DNA of 64,000 bases from Blastomyces gilchristii SLH14081 (Eukaryota > Ascomycota > Eurotiomycetes > Onygenales > Ajellomycetaceae). The translations under genes were made by a program, and so were the position numbers. The stretch lies in contig NW_003101669.1 of the NCBI RefSeq assembly GCF_000003855.2, positions 1,603,258 through 1,667,257 on the forward strand, read 5' to 3'. Below the pieces are notes generated by a model, which saw only the letters and a program-made list of their open reading frames with translations, did no database searches and was not told where the DNA came from. Shown in pieces: positions 38,826 through 50,454 of the stretch; within the stretch, counting starts at the first letter, position 1, and each line of letters starts with the position of its first letter.

Positions 38826-41800
38826 AACACTTTTATATAATATCTATGTATAAGAAAGAACAGACTTATATCTATTAAAATAACATCTTGACTGTTAATA
38901 GCAATCTCTGTATATAGAAGAAGATTATATTAATTATCTTATAAGTAATTATAAAATTCATAAAGATAATTCTTTACAGTCTGAATTATTCATTCTAATG
39001 TATTATCAGTCTCAGAGTGATAGACAGTTAACAGACAGTACATAATCTTGAGAACTTGACAGATTCTAGTTCAGAGAGTACTCATAAATTAACAGCTCTG
39101 ATTTAATACTATGAATCTCAGTAATTCATATATCTGATAGAATAAGCTCTGTAGAAAAGCTTCAATGACTTATTCAGTATTCATCTTATTACAAGATTTT
39201 AATATTATATCTTTACTTAATCAATTCACAATGATCAGAATGTTTCTATAATTCTTACTCTTAGATAAATTAATAGCAAAGTTAATTACTATATCTTATC
39301 AGATTCTATTAGAAATATTAAGTGATTTCAGTAGATCTTTTCTACAGTTCTTTCATAAGATAATGAAAGAATAGTGATTATAGTTTCAGACAAAATATCT
39401 GATACTGTTTAATATCTCAGATTAATAGAACTCTTGAGAGATTATTCTATACAGTTATTCACAGTCTGAATGATCAGTTATATATAAATTATACATCTCT
39501 TGTATTATCTGAGTGTGTAAGAATTCAGAGTGAGAGACTTAGTGTCATTCATAGAATCATAGAGTGTTATTATCATCAATTGAATATTCTGAGATATCAG
39601 TTCTTACATATAATTCTGGAAAAAATTAAGATGCTTTTTATTATACTGCTTCAGTGAGTGCTTGAAGAAGTTCATCAGTTTAAGCTGCTGTATATTATAG
39701 CTTATCTAATGTAGATTCAGAAGAAGTTGAGATAGCAGTGATAGTTCTAATCAGAGAAGTATATATAGTACTGTGAGCTGTTTCATCTTAATTAACTAGT
39801 ATCTTCAGATTCAAGAGCTGATGCTCTCAGTTCATTCAGCAAGTATCTATTATATTAAATGATATATTCTACTCTTATTATAAGAGGACATCTGTCATCA
39901 AGTTCTGACTGTCAGAATAGTAGTATATTATAAAATGAAAGCAGCTTAAGAACTCAGATTATTATATCTGTTATTCAGTAAGTTTATAGATAGTTATAAA
40001 GTATTTAAAATTCTTATAATCTATAACTATCTCAAATTCAGAGATACTTCAGAGTTCAGAGTCTCATTCTTCTAAACAGTGTATAATTATGAGAAGTTTC
40101 TTATTATAAATCTTATAATTGCATTCAGTGAGACTCAGTTTCTTAGATATAAAAATATATAATTATAGAACATCTTTATTATTATATTATAATATCACTT
40201 CTTCTATTATATAGTCAGAGAAATTAGCTTTAATAACTGTCTTATGATCAGAATCAAATATTATCAGTAGAAAAGTATTAATAAATATCTTCTTTATCTG
40301 TGTAAATGCAGCTTCAGTATCTGCTGATTATTAAAATACTGAGTCTTTCTTAATAAGATCTATAAGTAGTCTTATAATATCTGAGAAGTTTTATATAAAT
40401 CACTGATAGAAGTTAGTAAATCTGATGAAGCTTTGTACATCTTTCACAGTATGCAGAGCTTTTCATTCAAGAATAATGAAGACTTTCTCAGAATTCATTC
40501 AAATTCTCTTATCAGCTTCTATAATAAAACTCAGATACTTAATACTCTTAACTTTAAAATCATACTTATCAATATCTATCAGTAGTTCTGCTTCTTATAG
40601 CTGTTGTAATATCTTTCATATATATTCTTAATATTCTTTTCTGAATTTATCAGTGAAGATGAGAATGTCATCTAGATAAGTAGATATAAACTTATTAAGA
40701 AAATCTCAGAGTGCTCAGTTAATATACTTCTGAAATATACTGAGAATGTTAATCAGTTCAAAGAGTGTGACTATTTATTCAAAGAGACTATAATATATTC
40801 AGAATACTGTAAGTCATTCATCTTCTTCAGTAATATAAATCTTATAAAACATGATAATAATATCTAGTTTTATAAACTATTGAGCTTATCTGATTCATGC
40901 TAGAATTTCATTGATGAGAGATAAGAGATATCAATCTTTCTTTATCAATCTGTTCAGATCTCAGTAGTTTACACAGAATCAGAGTTCTTTATCTGATTTC
41001 TTTATAAAGAGAATAGAAGCTGTGATGAAAGAGTTACTAATGTGTATGAATTCTTTATTTAACAGATTATTGAGTGTCTTTTGAAGAAGAAGAAGTTTAT
41101 CTTGAGACATGTTATAAAGAGAGCTCTATAATGATTCAGAGTTCTTATTATTCTTTTTCTCTAACTTAATACTATGATTCACTTCAGAACCTTGTAAGAG
41201 AGATATATTTATAATATTATCTTATTAAAAGACATCTAGATATTCATGATATTATTGAGAGAGTTTTGTACAAGAATCTGTTATTATAATATAAGATAAC
41301 TTTTCTAGAGTCTTTTTAATATTAGTCAGACTGATGAAATAGATTGATATATAATTCTGCTATCAGTGAACTTATCAGTGACTCTGTCAGTAATTTTGAT
41401 AATAACTTCTTTTTTAAAGTATTTTATAAGTGTTGACAGAGATCTGTGTAAGATTCATAGTCTTGTGAATATTATCTTCATGAATTCTATCATTATTAGA
41501 GAATATCAAGCTTCTGTTTCAAGTATTCAGTAAGATATCTTATTCAGATAGTCAGACAAGTTCTAACATAAGATTATAATTAAGATTATTAACTTCATAT
41601 GTATAGATATCTTCACATTAATATTCTCTCACATCTATATTTAGTTTCATTATGTAACAGATATAAACATCTTTCAGATTATTAAATTCTGTGAGAAGTC
41701 AGAGTTTTAATAAAGAGATACACTGAAGATTATAATGTCTTATAACTGAAAATTTTATTATTACATAGTGATATAGACTGCTGTCTATCATAGCTTTCAT

Positions 41801-43290
41801 ATTATACATGTTATCAATCACAGTAGATATAAGAATTGTATTCATTATTATCTTCTCTTTAAATTATTATCATCTGATCTCTTCAAGCTTCTATTTATAA
41901 ATTTGAACAGAAGCTAATCTTTTCTCTGTTTCATCAGAGCATTCTCATAGTTATCTTCTGAATCTTTCTTCACTGCAATGTGATTAATGCAGACAGGCAC
42001 TGATCTTTCTCTCAAGTGTGAAGATATATAGATTAATTAGCAGTTGAAAGAAATGTGTTCTGATCAGTTACAGTTAATGTACACTTTATATTGATGTTGA
42101 TCAGCAACTTCTTCAGAAGTGATTTCAGAGACTTGAAAGCCTGTTCAAACAGCAGAAACTCTTGCTTGTGTATAAACATTTGAATCTATTCAGTTCATGA
42201 TATCTGCATCATTGCTGTTACTTCTCTTCAGTATGAGTGTATAAGTAACTGAGATGTAATGTCTTCTGTCACTGTTCTGTATACTCTTAAGCTTGATAAG
42301 ACAGTTATTCAATGTCTAAAGCTGTGTGCAGAAGCCTTTATAAGTCTGATCTTTGTCTACACTTATAAGAGTCTGTAAGAGTTCAAAAGTCAATATCTTC
42401 TTAAGCATGTTAATCTTTATTTAATTCTTTCAAGATTGATCATCTGCTTCTAGAATCTTGACATTGAAATCAGAGATAAATGTTATAAGAGAAGTGTTTC
42501 TCTGTCAGATACTCTGTAATTAATCTAATACTTTCTATTACATAGCAGTGTCTCAGAACAGAATATCAAGATATTTCATAATATTATCAGATATTCATAA
42601 CACTGATTCACATGCTTTTATTCATGAATGAAACTTCTGTTTCATACAATCTTTCAATCATTCATTGATATATTAATTTTGATTGATTAATAAACTAATA
42701 GCATCTTCATCTACACTCAGTTTCATGAGCATTTTTATTCTTCATGATGAGTAGAGAGTGAGATCAGAAGCATTAAAATATACAGAAGTATCTAAGTGTT
42801 CTTTTAGTACTTTTATATTTGATTCTATAGATGTTGAAATTGCATGAGTTAATCATTGAATCTCTTTGTATTGAAGTTGTTGAGTTATATATATATCTGC
42901 TATCTGTTGCTGTTATAATTTCAACATTGCTCAGAGTCACTGTAGCATTGCATTTATACTTATGTTTAAGAGTTTCATATTATTGTTAGACATGATTATA
43001 TTGATTATTAAATATGTGATATCTGTGAAATCTGAAGAAGTGTAATCATATTCTCATATATCTGAGTGTCAGAACTCTCAGATCTTTCACTGATATTCTC
43101 TTATAAGATCTTATTCTCTTCATAAGATCTTATTACAGAGTCAGAGTGACTGATGAGCAAGCTTCTATCTAAGAACTTAATGTTCACTTAACTGTTTGAC
43201 TGTTTCTCTATTTCTTATGCATTGTTACATGTTCAGATATCTTTCAATGAATAATTGTTTCTAATGAGAAGACAATGAATGTTTTTATAG

Positions 43291-43623
43291 TGTAAGAGGC
43301 CTACACTGAATAGATTGATATAATATTGATAGGTCTTATATAACAAAGATAAAAACATTAAAGAAGGAAAGAAAGAGAAAGTGCGAGAATCAGTGATTGA
43401 GATGAATATTTATATGTGTATGTGATAGTGTATGCAGTGAAGCTTCAGAGTGGAAGAATATACATGTGTTCATAGCAGCTGAGAATTGATGATTGAAAAT
43501 GACTGAGAATTGAAGTGTATGTTACGCGCGTTCGTAGCGGCTGAGAATTGATGATCGGGAATGAAAGAATCTATGAAGTGTAATGAAATAGTCTATATAA
43601 TTGATCGGGCGCAGCCCGCCACA
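43291..43623 (-). repeat. Gypsy-B2 5' LTR
   Basis: A 333-bp LTR. The outer ~120 bases (43,505-43,623) retain CpG pairs (TTACGCGCGTTCGTAGCGG and GATCGGGCGCAGCCCG) that are mutated in the 3' LTR. Confidence 0.93.
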
Positions 43624-43628
43624 AAATA

Positions 43629-45911
43629 CTATAATTGAAAACATCTTTCAATGAAGTTCTTGATAGAGAATCAAGTACTACTTTCAGCAAAGAATATCAA
43701 GATAATAAAACTATATAAGAAGCTCAGTAAGTGATGACTAGAATCTTTCTCAGTAATAAGAGTAATAAGTAAATAGATATATAAGTTAAAATTACTCTCA
43801 GAATTGAAATCAATTCATTCTGTTTTTCACATTTTCTATTTAAAGCTCTATAAGTAATACTCTGAGATGAAGCTATCTCAGCTGAATAGTATTAAAATTA
43901 AGAGTAATACTGAATATCTTATAAAGAAAATATTGAATAAGTGAATATATTACAGTAAGCTTCAATATCTTATAAAATGAGAAGATTATTTATTATCAGA
44001 GAATTTATAAGAATCACTTAAGTATTTGAAAAATACTGAGAAAGAGATTATAAGTTATAAGATAACTAGTAAAGATTACTCTATTACATATCAGAGATAT
44101 TGAATAAGAAATACTGCTTAAGACTTCTTATTTTTCTTAAAGAGTTTTTTAAAGATGATCTCACAGTAATAAGCTGATATCTTGTAAACTTTATAATACT
44201 CTTCTTTTATTTTCTCTCAAAGAGTTTTTAGAAGTTTAATAAGACTACACAAGTGTAAAATTCCTGAAGTAATTAATAAGAAAAGAAAGAAATATTTAAA
44301 ATTAATAAAGATTAATATTATTAATTTACAGACTACTACTATTCTAATAAAGCTGCAGTCTGTTGAAAAAGTAAAAAGAAGAAATCAGAGTCTATTTATT
44401 AATAATTACATTCTTATCAAACTTATTCTTCACTGTTGAAATCTCTAGCATTAGCATCTTTATCTGCTGAGAAGTTAGTACTGTGATACTGTAGAGAAGC
44501 ATAGTGTAGAAGAGTATAAGAGATATTTAAAGTATTAACTTATTAATTTATAAAGTATTTCAGTCATCTACTTTAATTGAAATGAGATTCTCTTTAATCA
44601 GTAATTAATCTCTATAATACTTTTAATAGTGATACTAACTAATCTCTTCTTAAAATCAGTCATTCTGAGATACTTTTTCATCTCAGAGACTCATACTTTC
44701 ATCTTCTTTTACAGATAAGCAAGAGAGATCTTCTCAGTCTTGATAGAATCTGTTAACACTTAAAGCTCTGAGACTCTCACTCTGTACTGCTTAAGTATCT
44801 GAGCTTTTTATCAGAGCTGATATGACATCTTTCTATGAGATAATACTTATAAAGAGACAGAAGTTATTGTTACAGATATAACAGAAATAATGAGAGTGAG
44901 AGAAGAGATGAGTATATAAAATCTTCTCTTTCTTCAGCTGCTTAGTGCAGTGCAGATAAGTAATAATACTAATTAGAGACTGTACTGAAGTCTTCTTATA
45001 GAGAGAAGATAAGAGAACTGCAGAATTTTATAAACTCAACTCAGCAGTATTCTGAGCAGAGCTCAGATATACTGTGAAAGAGAAACTATGAATTGAGCTT
45101 CTCAGAGTCACTGTTCTCAGAATCAAGCTCTCTCTGAGTTTCTCTCTGAATAATCACACAGAGTTATATATCACTGTGTTGACTGAGAGAGAGAGCAGTA
45201 TTACAACAGCAATGAGAAAAGCAGAGAAAGAACTGAATATAAATGAACTGATTAGTAGAAGAGATGACATCTCACTGCAAGATATAATAACTACTGTCAC
45301 AGCTGTAAGAGAAGTAGAGAGAGAAGAAGAAGAAGATATAATAATAAGAGCAGTACTTCTGCAGTTTATTAACACTACTATCTCTATCTTCAACTGAGTT
45401 TTCTTGACAGTCACAGAGACTGCAGCTGCATTATAAAGACATTTATCTACTAGAAAATATTAGAATAAGTTCTTTATTATCTTTCAAGAATAATACTCTT
45501 ATGCACTCACTATTACAATTGAAGAGAAGAGAAGAAAAATATATTATAGAAGAAAAAGATCTTTTTAAAAAATTCTATTACTACTATTAACTTTGTCTCT
45601 AAAATACATTACTTTTATAGAGAATTTTATATATAGAACAGAATATAATGAAAGATCTGTAAGTTACTTATTAACTATGTTTTTCATATCTCAAATTGAT
45701 ATATAAGAAACTCACTTATTATATATTTGATTTGAATAAAGATGAGAAAAGAAAGATCTACACAGTTAGTAGAAAAACTCATCTATTTCTTTGTATTATA
45801 TGCAGTACATGTGCTGTTAAATCAGTGAGTAACTATTACTATATAATAAAGATAATTTCTAATCTGATAATCTTAAGAGTATCAGAACTATGCTCTTAAA
45901 GAGAAGAATAT
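43629..45911 (+). pseudogene. Gypsy-A2 relic, part 3, with extra 3' region
   Basis: The end of integrase, the chromodomain (near 43,920-44,020) and the extra ~1.8 kb region before the 3' LTR, matching gypsy-A1 from 13,721 to 15,992. In the extra region both strands are open around 45,154-45,414, as in gypsy-A1, but for shorter lengths. Confidence 0.85.
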
Positions 45912-46455
45912 TATCATATCTCTGACTATATTGAGACTCTGCTGCAGTTTCATATAACTCATTACTTTTATACAGATAATTTCATTCATTCTGCAGATTA
46001 TTTAAATCAGTTTTCAATCACTCTATAATATTATTCAGATATATTGTAGAAAGATTCAATTAATAAATAAGAGAATCTTACTTTTATATAAGATTAGCAG
46101 ATTACTCTTTCTTAATAGTGAGATACTACTGAGATATCACTCTGATTATTCTTACTTATGAAATAAGAGAAGAGTATCAGCTTATTATTTATATAGAATA
46201 GCTAGATGCTGACTTCTTATTAAAAAAGTCAGTGATTCATTTTTCTTCTACTGAAATATATATAAGAGTTACTGCATTTCTTATACAATCTTCTTAGTAT
46301 ACTAAGTATTATATCTGTGATATTCTTGCAATAACTCTGTAGCCTATGAGCTTACTATTTAAGCAAGATAGTTAAGCTCACTTATACAGCTTCTTAAATA
46401 ACTATCTCTATGTAATATCACTGACTAGTCATCACTTCAGTTCTGTCATATTATA
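45912..46455 (+). repeat. Gypsy-A2 3' LTR
   Basis: A 544-bp partner of the LTR at 19440. Its start is mutated (TATCATATCTCTGAC where the 5' LTR reads TGTCACGTCTCTGGC), and it ends ATTATA. Confidence 0.92.
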
Positions 46456-46460
46456 ATAGT

Positions 46461-49200
46461 AGAATAGTTATAAATACTATCTCTTACATAGCCCCAGTGG
46501 CCGAATGGTTAATGCAGTCACCTGGTAGCGCCTTGACGTGGGAAACCAAGGCGCGTGGGTTCGAAACCCGTAGGGGATACATTAAATCCGGAAGCACCTC
46601 AGGTTTCTAATAAATACAGAGGTGTACAAATCACTTCAATGAATCACTCTATGTTTCTGAGCTGGGAAGTTATTATTGCATGTATCTAATTGTCACTTCT
46701 TTGTATTTTTCTATGTTCTTGTTATCTTGACATGATCTCAACACCTGTATTTCCTTCTGTATAATCAACACTTAACCTGTATTTAACATTACATAAGAAC
46801 TCATCATAAGCTCTGCTTGCATATGAGTATAATGAAAGAATAATAATAATAATAATAACTATCTCTTACAAACTTCAATCTCTCAAGATCAGTGTCATAC
46901 TTTTAAATAATATAGTCAGAGAAGTGATGTATCAGATTATTTCAGTGATAATTTACAGCTGAGAGAGTAAGAAATAGATGCAGAGATTTAATATTTTAAA
47001 CATAGATCTATAGCTGATAACATTTTATATTTTAAAAAGAACAGATTTTATAAAGACTCTCTGTAAACTGTGTAAGTGAATTTAAAATTGTGATAGATTA
47101 TGAAGTATTAGTAGTAAAAGCAGTCTGCAGCTTCTGTAGAGTGAGATTCTTAATAAGAGAATTAGTTTAATTATAGAAAAAGCAGTTCTGATTATTAATC
47201 TATCTGTAGAATAGAGAATTAAAAAGAATATATTAAAAATAGCTATAACAGATAAAGTGACTGTTATAATATTTAAGAAGAAACTATGTATAATCTGTAA
47301 GATTAATTATTCTTTATCTAGAGAGAATGAATTCAGCTTCATCTTATAAGAAAAGTATTGAAAAGACTTAAGAAAAGAGTAAATAAGTGTTATTAAACTC
47401 ACTAAGTAATATATTACAGACTGAAGATAGAGTAAGATAATCAATCTATTCTTATTATAATATTTCAAGTTTATAATAAAGTTACTCAACTTCAGACTGT
47501 GAGATTAAAAGATCTGAAATATCAGAGTATTCAGATAAGATATTTAAGTTATTAAGATTTAAATAATTCTCATTCTCAATAATCATTAATTCTTGTTTAT
47601 TAAGCTTGTGAAAAGAAATCTGATCAGAGATATTTTTATTTTCAGATAACTAGTTTTAAGTCTTTTTATCAATTACAATATTCTGATAATCAGAATAATT
47701 TTTATAAAGATAGATTAGTTATTAAATAATAGCTTCTTTATAAATTATAAAATCTCAGTAAAACTGATATTATAAGTGAGAATCTGTATTTAAATTTAAA
47801 GACTTTAATATAATAATATTAAGATTCTTAGAAAGAAGTGAGAGAGTATTATAAATATAATCAGTGTCTCTAAGAAAGTTAATAATATAATCTTTATACT
47901 TATACTGATGTTCTCTGACTTGACAGATCTCAATGAAGATATATATATATAAAATTAATATCTTTTTAATCTGACTGAGAATAGAGAGATCTGAATCAAG
48001 ATTACTGAGATTAAGATTATTCTCTTAAGAGAATAAAAATAGCTTATCAGACAGTCATCTCAAATCAATAGCATGATAATAAGTATAAATATTATTTTAA
48101 AGATTTATTCTAAACTAGTGAATTTAATAATAGCTACAGATCTTTATCTGTAAATCTTTAAATATGTTATAAAATTTCTATATATACTGTTAATTATCAG
48201 AATTAACAGCTGAATCTGTAAAATAAGTAAAACTCTGAAGATTTATTGAAAAGTCTGAGATAATTATAGTCTATGACTGATTATATTTCTGAAGAATTGT
48301 GAGAACTTCTATATTTAATATATTAATTAAGCTTTCAGATTATATAAAGTACTGAGATATTAAAAGACTGCTAACTCTTCTATTAAATTAATTAATAAAC
48401 ATATCTGCAGAGCTCTGAGAAACAGAGTTTTAAAAAGTTAAGAATAAGAAAAACAGTATAAAAGTTATTTACAGTGAAAGTATATCTGAAAAAGTGAAAT
48501 AAGATTAACTTAGAAATAAGTTAAATAATAATATAGATAATTGATAAAAGACTGAAGAGAGATCTGTAGAACTAAAAGATAAATTAATTATTAAAGATAA
48601 CAGCTGCAGCTGTTTTTTCAATTGAGTTAAGAATAAAGTTAGTAAGAAATATTCTCTATAATATCTGATAACACAGTGAGCTCTTTGAATGATAGTTTTC
48701 TCTTTATAGACTACTGTTAATAAAGATATATTAAAACTATAAATCTCACAGTAATAAAACTTAATCTTAGATAATATATCTGTTTTAATAGACTATTAAC
48801 AGGTCTGAGAGACTGCTATTAATTATATAAAGTATTAATATATCTAAGATAATAGAGAGAGTTCAGACTTATTTATCACAGAATCTATAACTGTAGAAGA
48901 ATCTAGTTTTACTATATATATCTGTTTACAGTTCTACACAGTGTAAAGAGATAATCAGCAATAGAAAAGATGTAATGAGAGAAGATTACAATACCTGAGT
49001 TCTCTAAGTATGATATTGAAGACAGACAGCTGTAGAAGTAATAGAACACTGTAAAGAAATAAATTAATCAAGAGACTGATTTCATAAGCAGTGAACACAG
49101 ACTTTTAATATATTATTCATTCTTGAGAATCTATGAAAGATGATTGATTAGATATATTATCTATTTAAGAATCTGTATAAAGTAGATAATTAATGAGATG
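46461..49200 (-). pseudogene. Helitron 5' segment (N-terminal part)
   Basis: Joins the segment at 16,536-19,434 once gypsy-A2 is removed. On the minus strand it precedes the Rep motifs and so should hold the 5' end and N-terminal region of the Helitron protein. A fairly open stretch at 47,307-47,489 (minus) contains a Tyr/Leu/Ile-rich sequence with no firm domain match. It is interrupted by a SINE at 46,489-46,857. Confidence 0.6.
46489..46857 (+). mobile_element. tRNA-derived SINE, copy 2
   Basis: Same family as the SINE at 38,454, 369 bp, with the target duplication ACTATCTCTTACA (46476-46488 and 46858-46870) and an AAT-repeat tail. Against copy 1 it has more C-to-T and G-to-A changes (GCCCCGGTGG to GCCCCAGTGG, ATGCGGCC to ATGCAGTC), but it keeps one CpG that copy 1 has lost (AGGCGCGTGGG). 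It is therefore older or more exposed than copy 1. Confidence 0.88.
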
Positions 49201-49291
49201 TATAATCTATTATTTGCAGAGTGAAGTGAAGCAAATATATGATGAAAACCCTGATTCAAGAATCTGTATGAAGTAGATGATTGATGAGATG
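49167..49291 (+). repeat. 91-bp-period direct repeat
   Basis: A 34-bp sequence starting AAGAATCTGTAT occurs at 49167-49200 and again at 49258-49291. The first copy differs by three G-to-A changes. The two copies straddle the edge between hypermutated and ordinary DNA. Confidence 0.8.
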
Positions 49292-49469
49292 AAAGATGAA
49301 CGCGTTGTGAGCATGCAGAGATATAGTGCAATGTCACAGGATTGCACTTCACTTAATTCTACATCAATCAGTGAGCTGTATTCGCGCCAAGAACCTCAAA
49401 AAGGAAATTCTCCACTTTTAATGACCAGGGTTTTCATCATATATTTGCTTCGCTTCGCTCTGCAAATAA
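49210..49469. repeat. 44-bp inverted repeat across the block edge
   Basis: Arms at 49210-49253 and 49426-49469 are reverse complements with two mismatches, both CpG to TpG in the left arm. Each arm contains its own short hairpin (ATTTGC/GCAAAT). The left arm is in the mutated block and the right arm in ordinary DNA. Its origin is unknown; it could be a small foldback element or a Helitron boundary structure. Confidence 0.75.
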
Positions 49470-50454
49470 CTAACTTAACAGACGAGACGAGGAAGCAGCG
49501 ACAAGGCAAGCAAGCAAGCGTTGGCCAGCTTCACAATAAATAGGCTGGCATCTTTTTACAGGAACATACTATCCATAGAATGAGCGGGAAATCGGAAATA
49601 ATATTTCAGGCGCTGATGTCCGACTCAACGTCACATTTCCCTATTTAGTTAAATAGCTGATTTTAAGTCAGGGAGCTGCAATATTAAATGGATGTTGGTG
49701 GATGACATATTTCTCCATGGTCCATGGATGATCGAAATCTCACCAGCCCCAAAAAAAAGCTGGATCCCAAAATCCGGCTTCGTGTGATTATATTCCCTGT
49801 AGAATTTGACGTTTCGTTCGCTGCCTTTCCTTCTCTGATGTAACTAACTAATCTGTAAGTTAGTTAGTTGCTCTCCAGCCATGACGATGGCTGCTGGCCT
49901 GTATTTCTTTTTACTTGTCCACCAAGCTCAAGCTCAAGCTCGACTTGAACGGCAACTTATCAGTATGAGGGTTTCGACCCATGGCAAATATTTGCACTGT
50001 AACTACTACTACCACTAACCTCTGGGGCTAAATATTCGAGTGCCGGAAGTTGGCTTGTCGTAGCATGGATTTTAAATAAGGGGGTTTTAAAGCGTACGAT
50101 TTGAAGTTTTACACCGCCCGCCCTGTTGGATATGCACTTGGGATTTGTCTTCTTTTTGGCTGTATCACTGGCTCAGAATACTCCGTAGAATAAATGACTG
50201 ATCAGCAACCAGCAAAGGGTCCTCCTCCATGAAACAAAATACTATGGTATGGTATGGCATAAATGTTCCACGTCGCCAGCTGTCACATTTACTCCTGACA
50301 CCGAGCGCCCCCTTTTGGGTTTGGTTGGAAGTGATGGATTGAGTTTCGAGGTTTTATACTTTTATTTCTATTCTTCTCTTGCCTTGGGTCTAAATCACGT
50401 CTCATTCATCAACGCCTATCATACGCCTTGTGGCAACTGCATTGTAAGGTTTGA

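Larger units (their letters stand above)
36761..43290 (-). pseudogene. Gypsy-B2 gag-pol relic
   Basis: Minus-strand remains of the same polyprotein as gypsy-B1. Gag and protease lie near 41,800-43,250. Reverse transcriptase lies near 40,420-41,150, with a well kept AYLDDILIFTDKF motif near 40,640-40,690. RNase H lies near 39,950-40,330, integrase near 38,900-39,700, and the chromodomain end near 36,780-37,000. It is interrupted at 37,228-38,327 and 38,442-38,839 by two short retroelements. Stops occur in all frames. Confidence 0.88.
36428..43623 (-). mobile_element. Gypsy-B2 LTR retrotransposon, inverted, carrying two short elements
   Basis: A second copy of the gypsy-B family, in inverted orientation relative to gypsy-B1. 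It has two 333-bp LTRs (36428-36760 is the 3' LTR, 43291-43623 the 5' LTR) and the target duplication AAATA (36423-36427 and 43624-43628). Subtracting the tRNA/LINE-tail element and the SINE with their duplications leaves 5,726 bp, against 5,720 bp for gypsy-B1. Confidence 0.95.
19440..46455 (+). mobile_element. Gypsy-A2 LTR retrotransposon, split by two nested elements
   Basis: A second copy of the gypsy-A family, bounded by two 544-bp LTRs (19440-19983 and 45912-46455). Removing gypsy-B1 and gypsy-B2 with one copy of each target duplication leaves 7,817 bp, against 7,807 bp for gypsy-A1. The flanks are TATAG on the left and AATAG or ATAGT on the right, so the 5-bp target duplication is probable but altered by one base. 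Internal pieces are 19,984-22,009 (gag to early RT), 34,008-36,427 (RT, RNase H, integrase) and 43,629-45,911 (end of integrase, chromodomain, extra region). It is dead and more mutated than gypsy-A1. Confidence 0.93.
7041..49200 (-). mobile_element. Degraded Helitron, host of the nested insertions
   Basis: The outermost layer of the AT-rich block. Three separated pieces (about 7,041-8,718, 16,536-19,434 and 46,461-49,200) become contiguous once two gypsy elements and a SINE are removed, giving roughly 6.9 kb, a plausible size for an autonomous fungal Helitron. The middle piece, read on the minus strand, carries Rep (HUH) and Pif1-like helicase remains. The 5' end therefore lies to the right (about 49.2 kb) and the 3' end to the left (about 7.0 kb). 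The exact termini (TC at the 5' end, CTRR at the 3' end) cannot be fixed because of mutation; the edges given are approximate. Helitrons move by rolling-circle replication using a fused Rep-helicase. Confidence 0.8.

Noticed and set aside
7000..49250. CRISPR-like or bacterial features
   Set aside because: The AT richness and repeats at first glance suggest arrays, but all repeats resolve into eukaryotic transposon termini; there are no regularly spaced short repeats with unique spacers.
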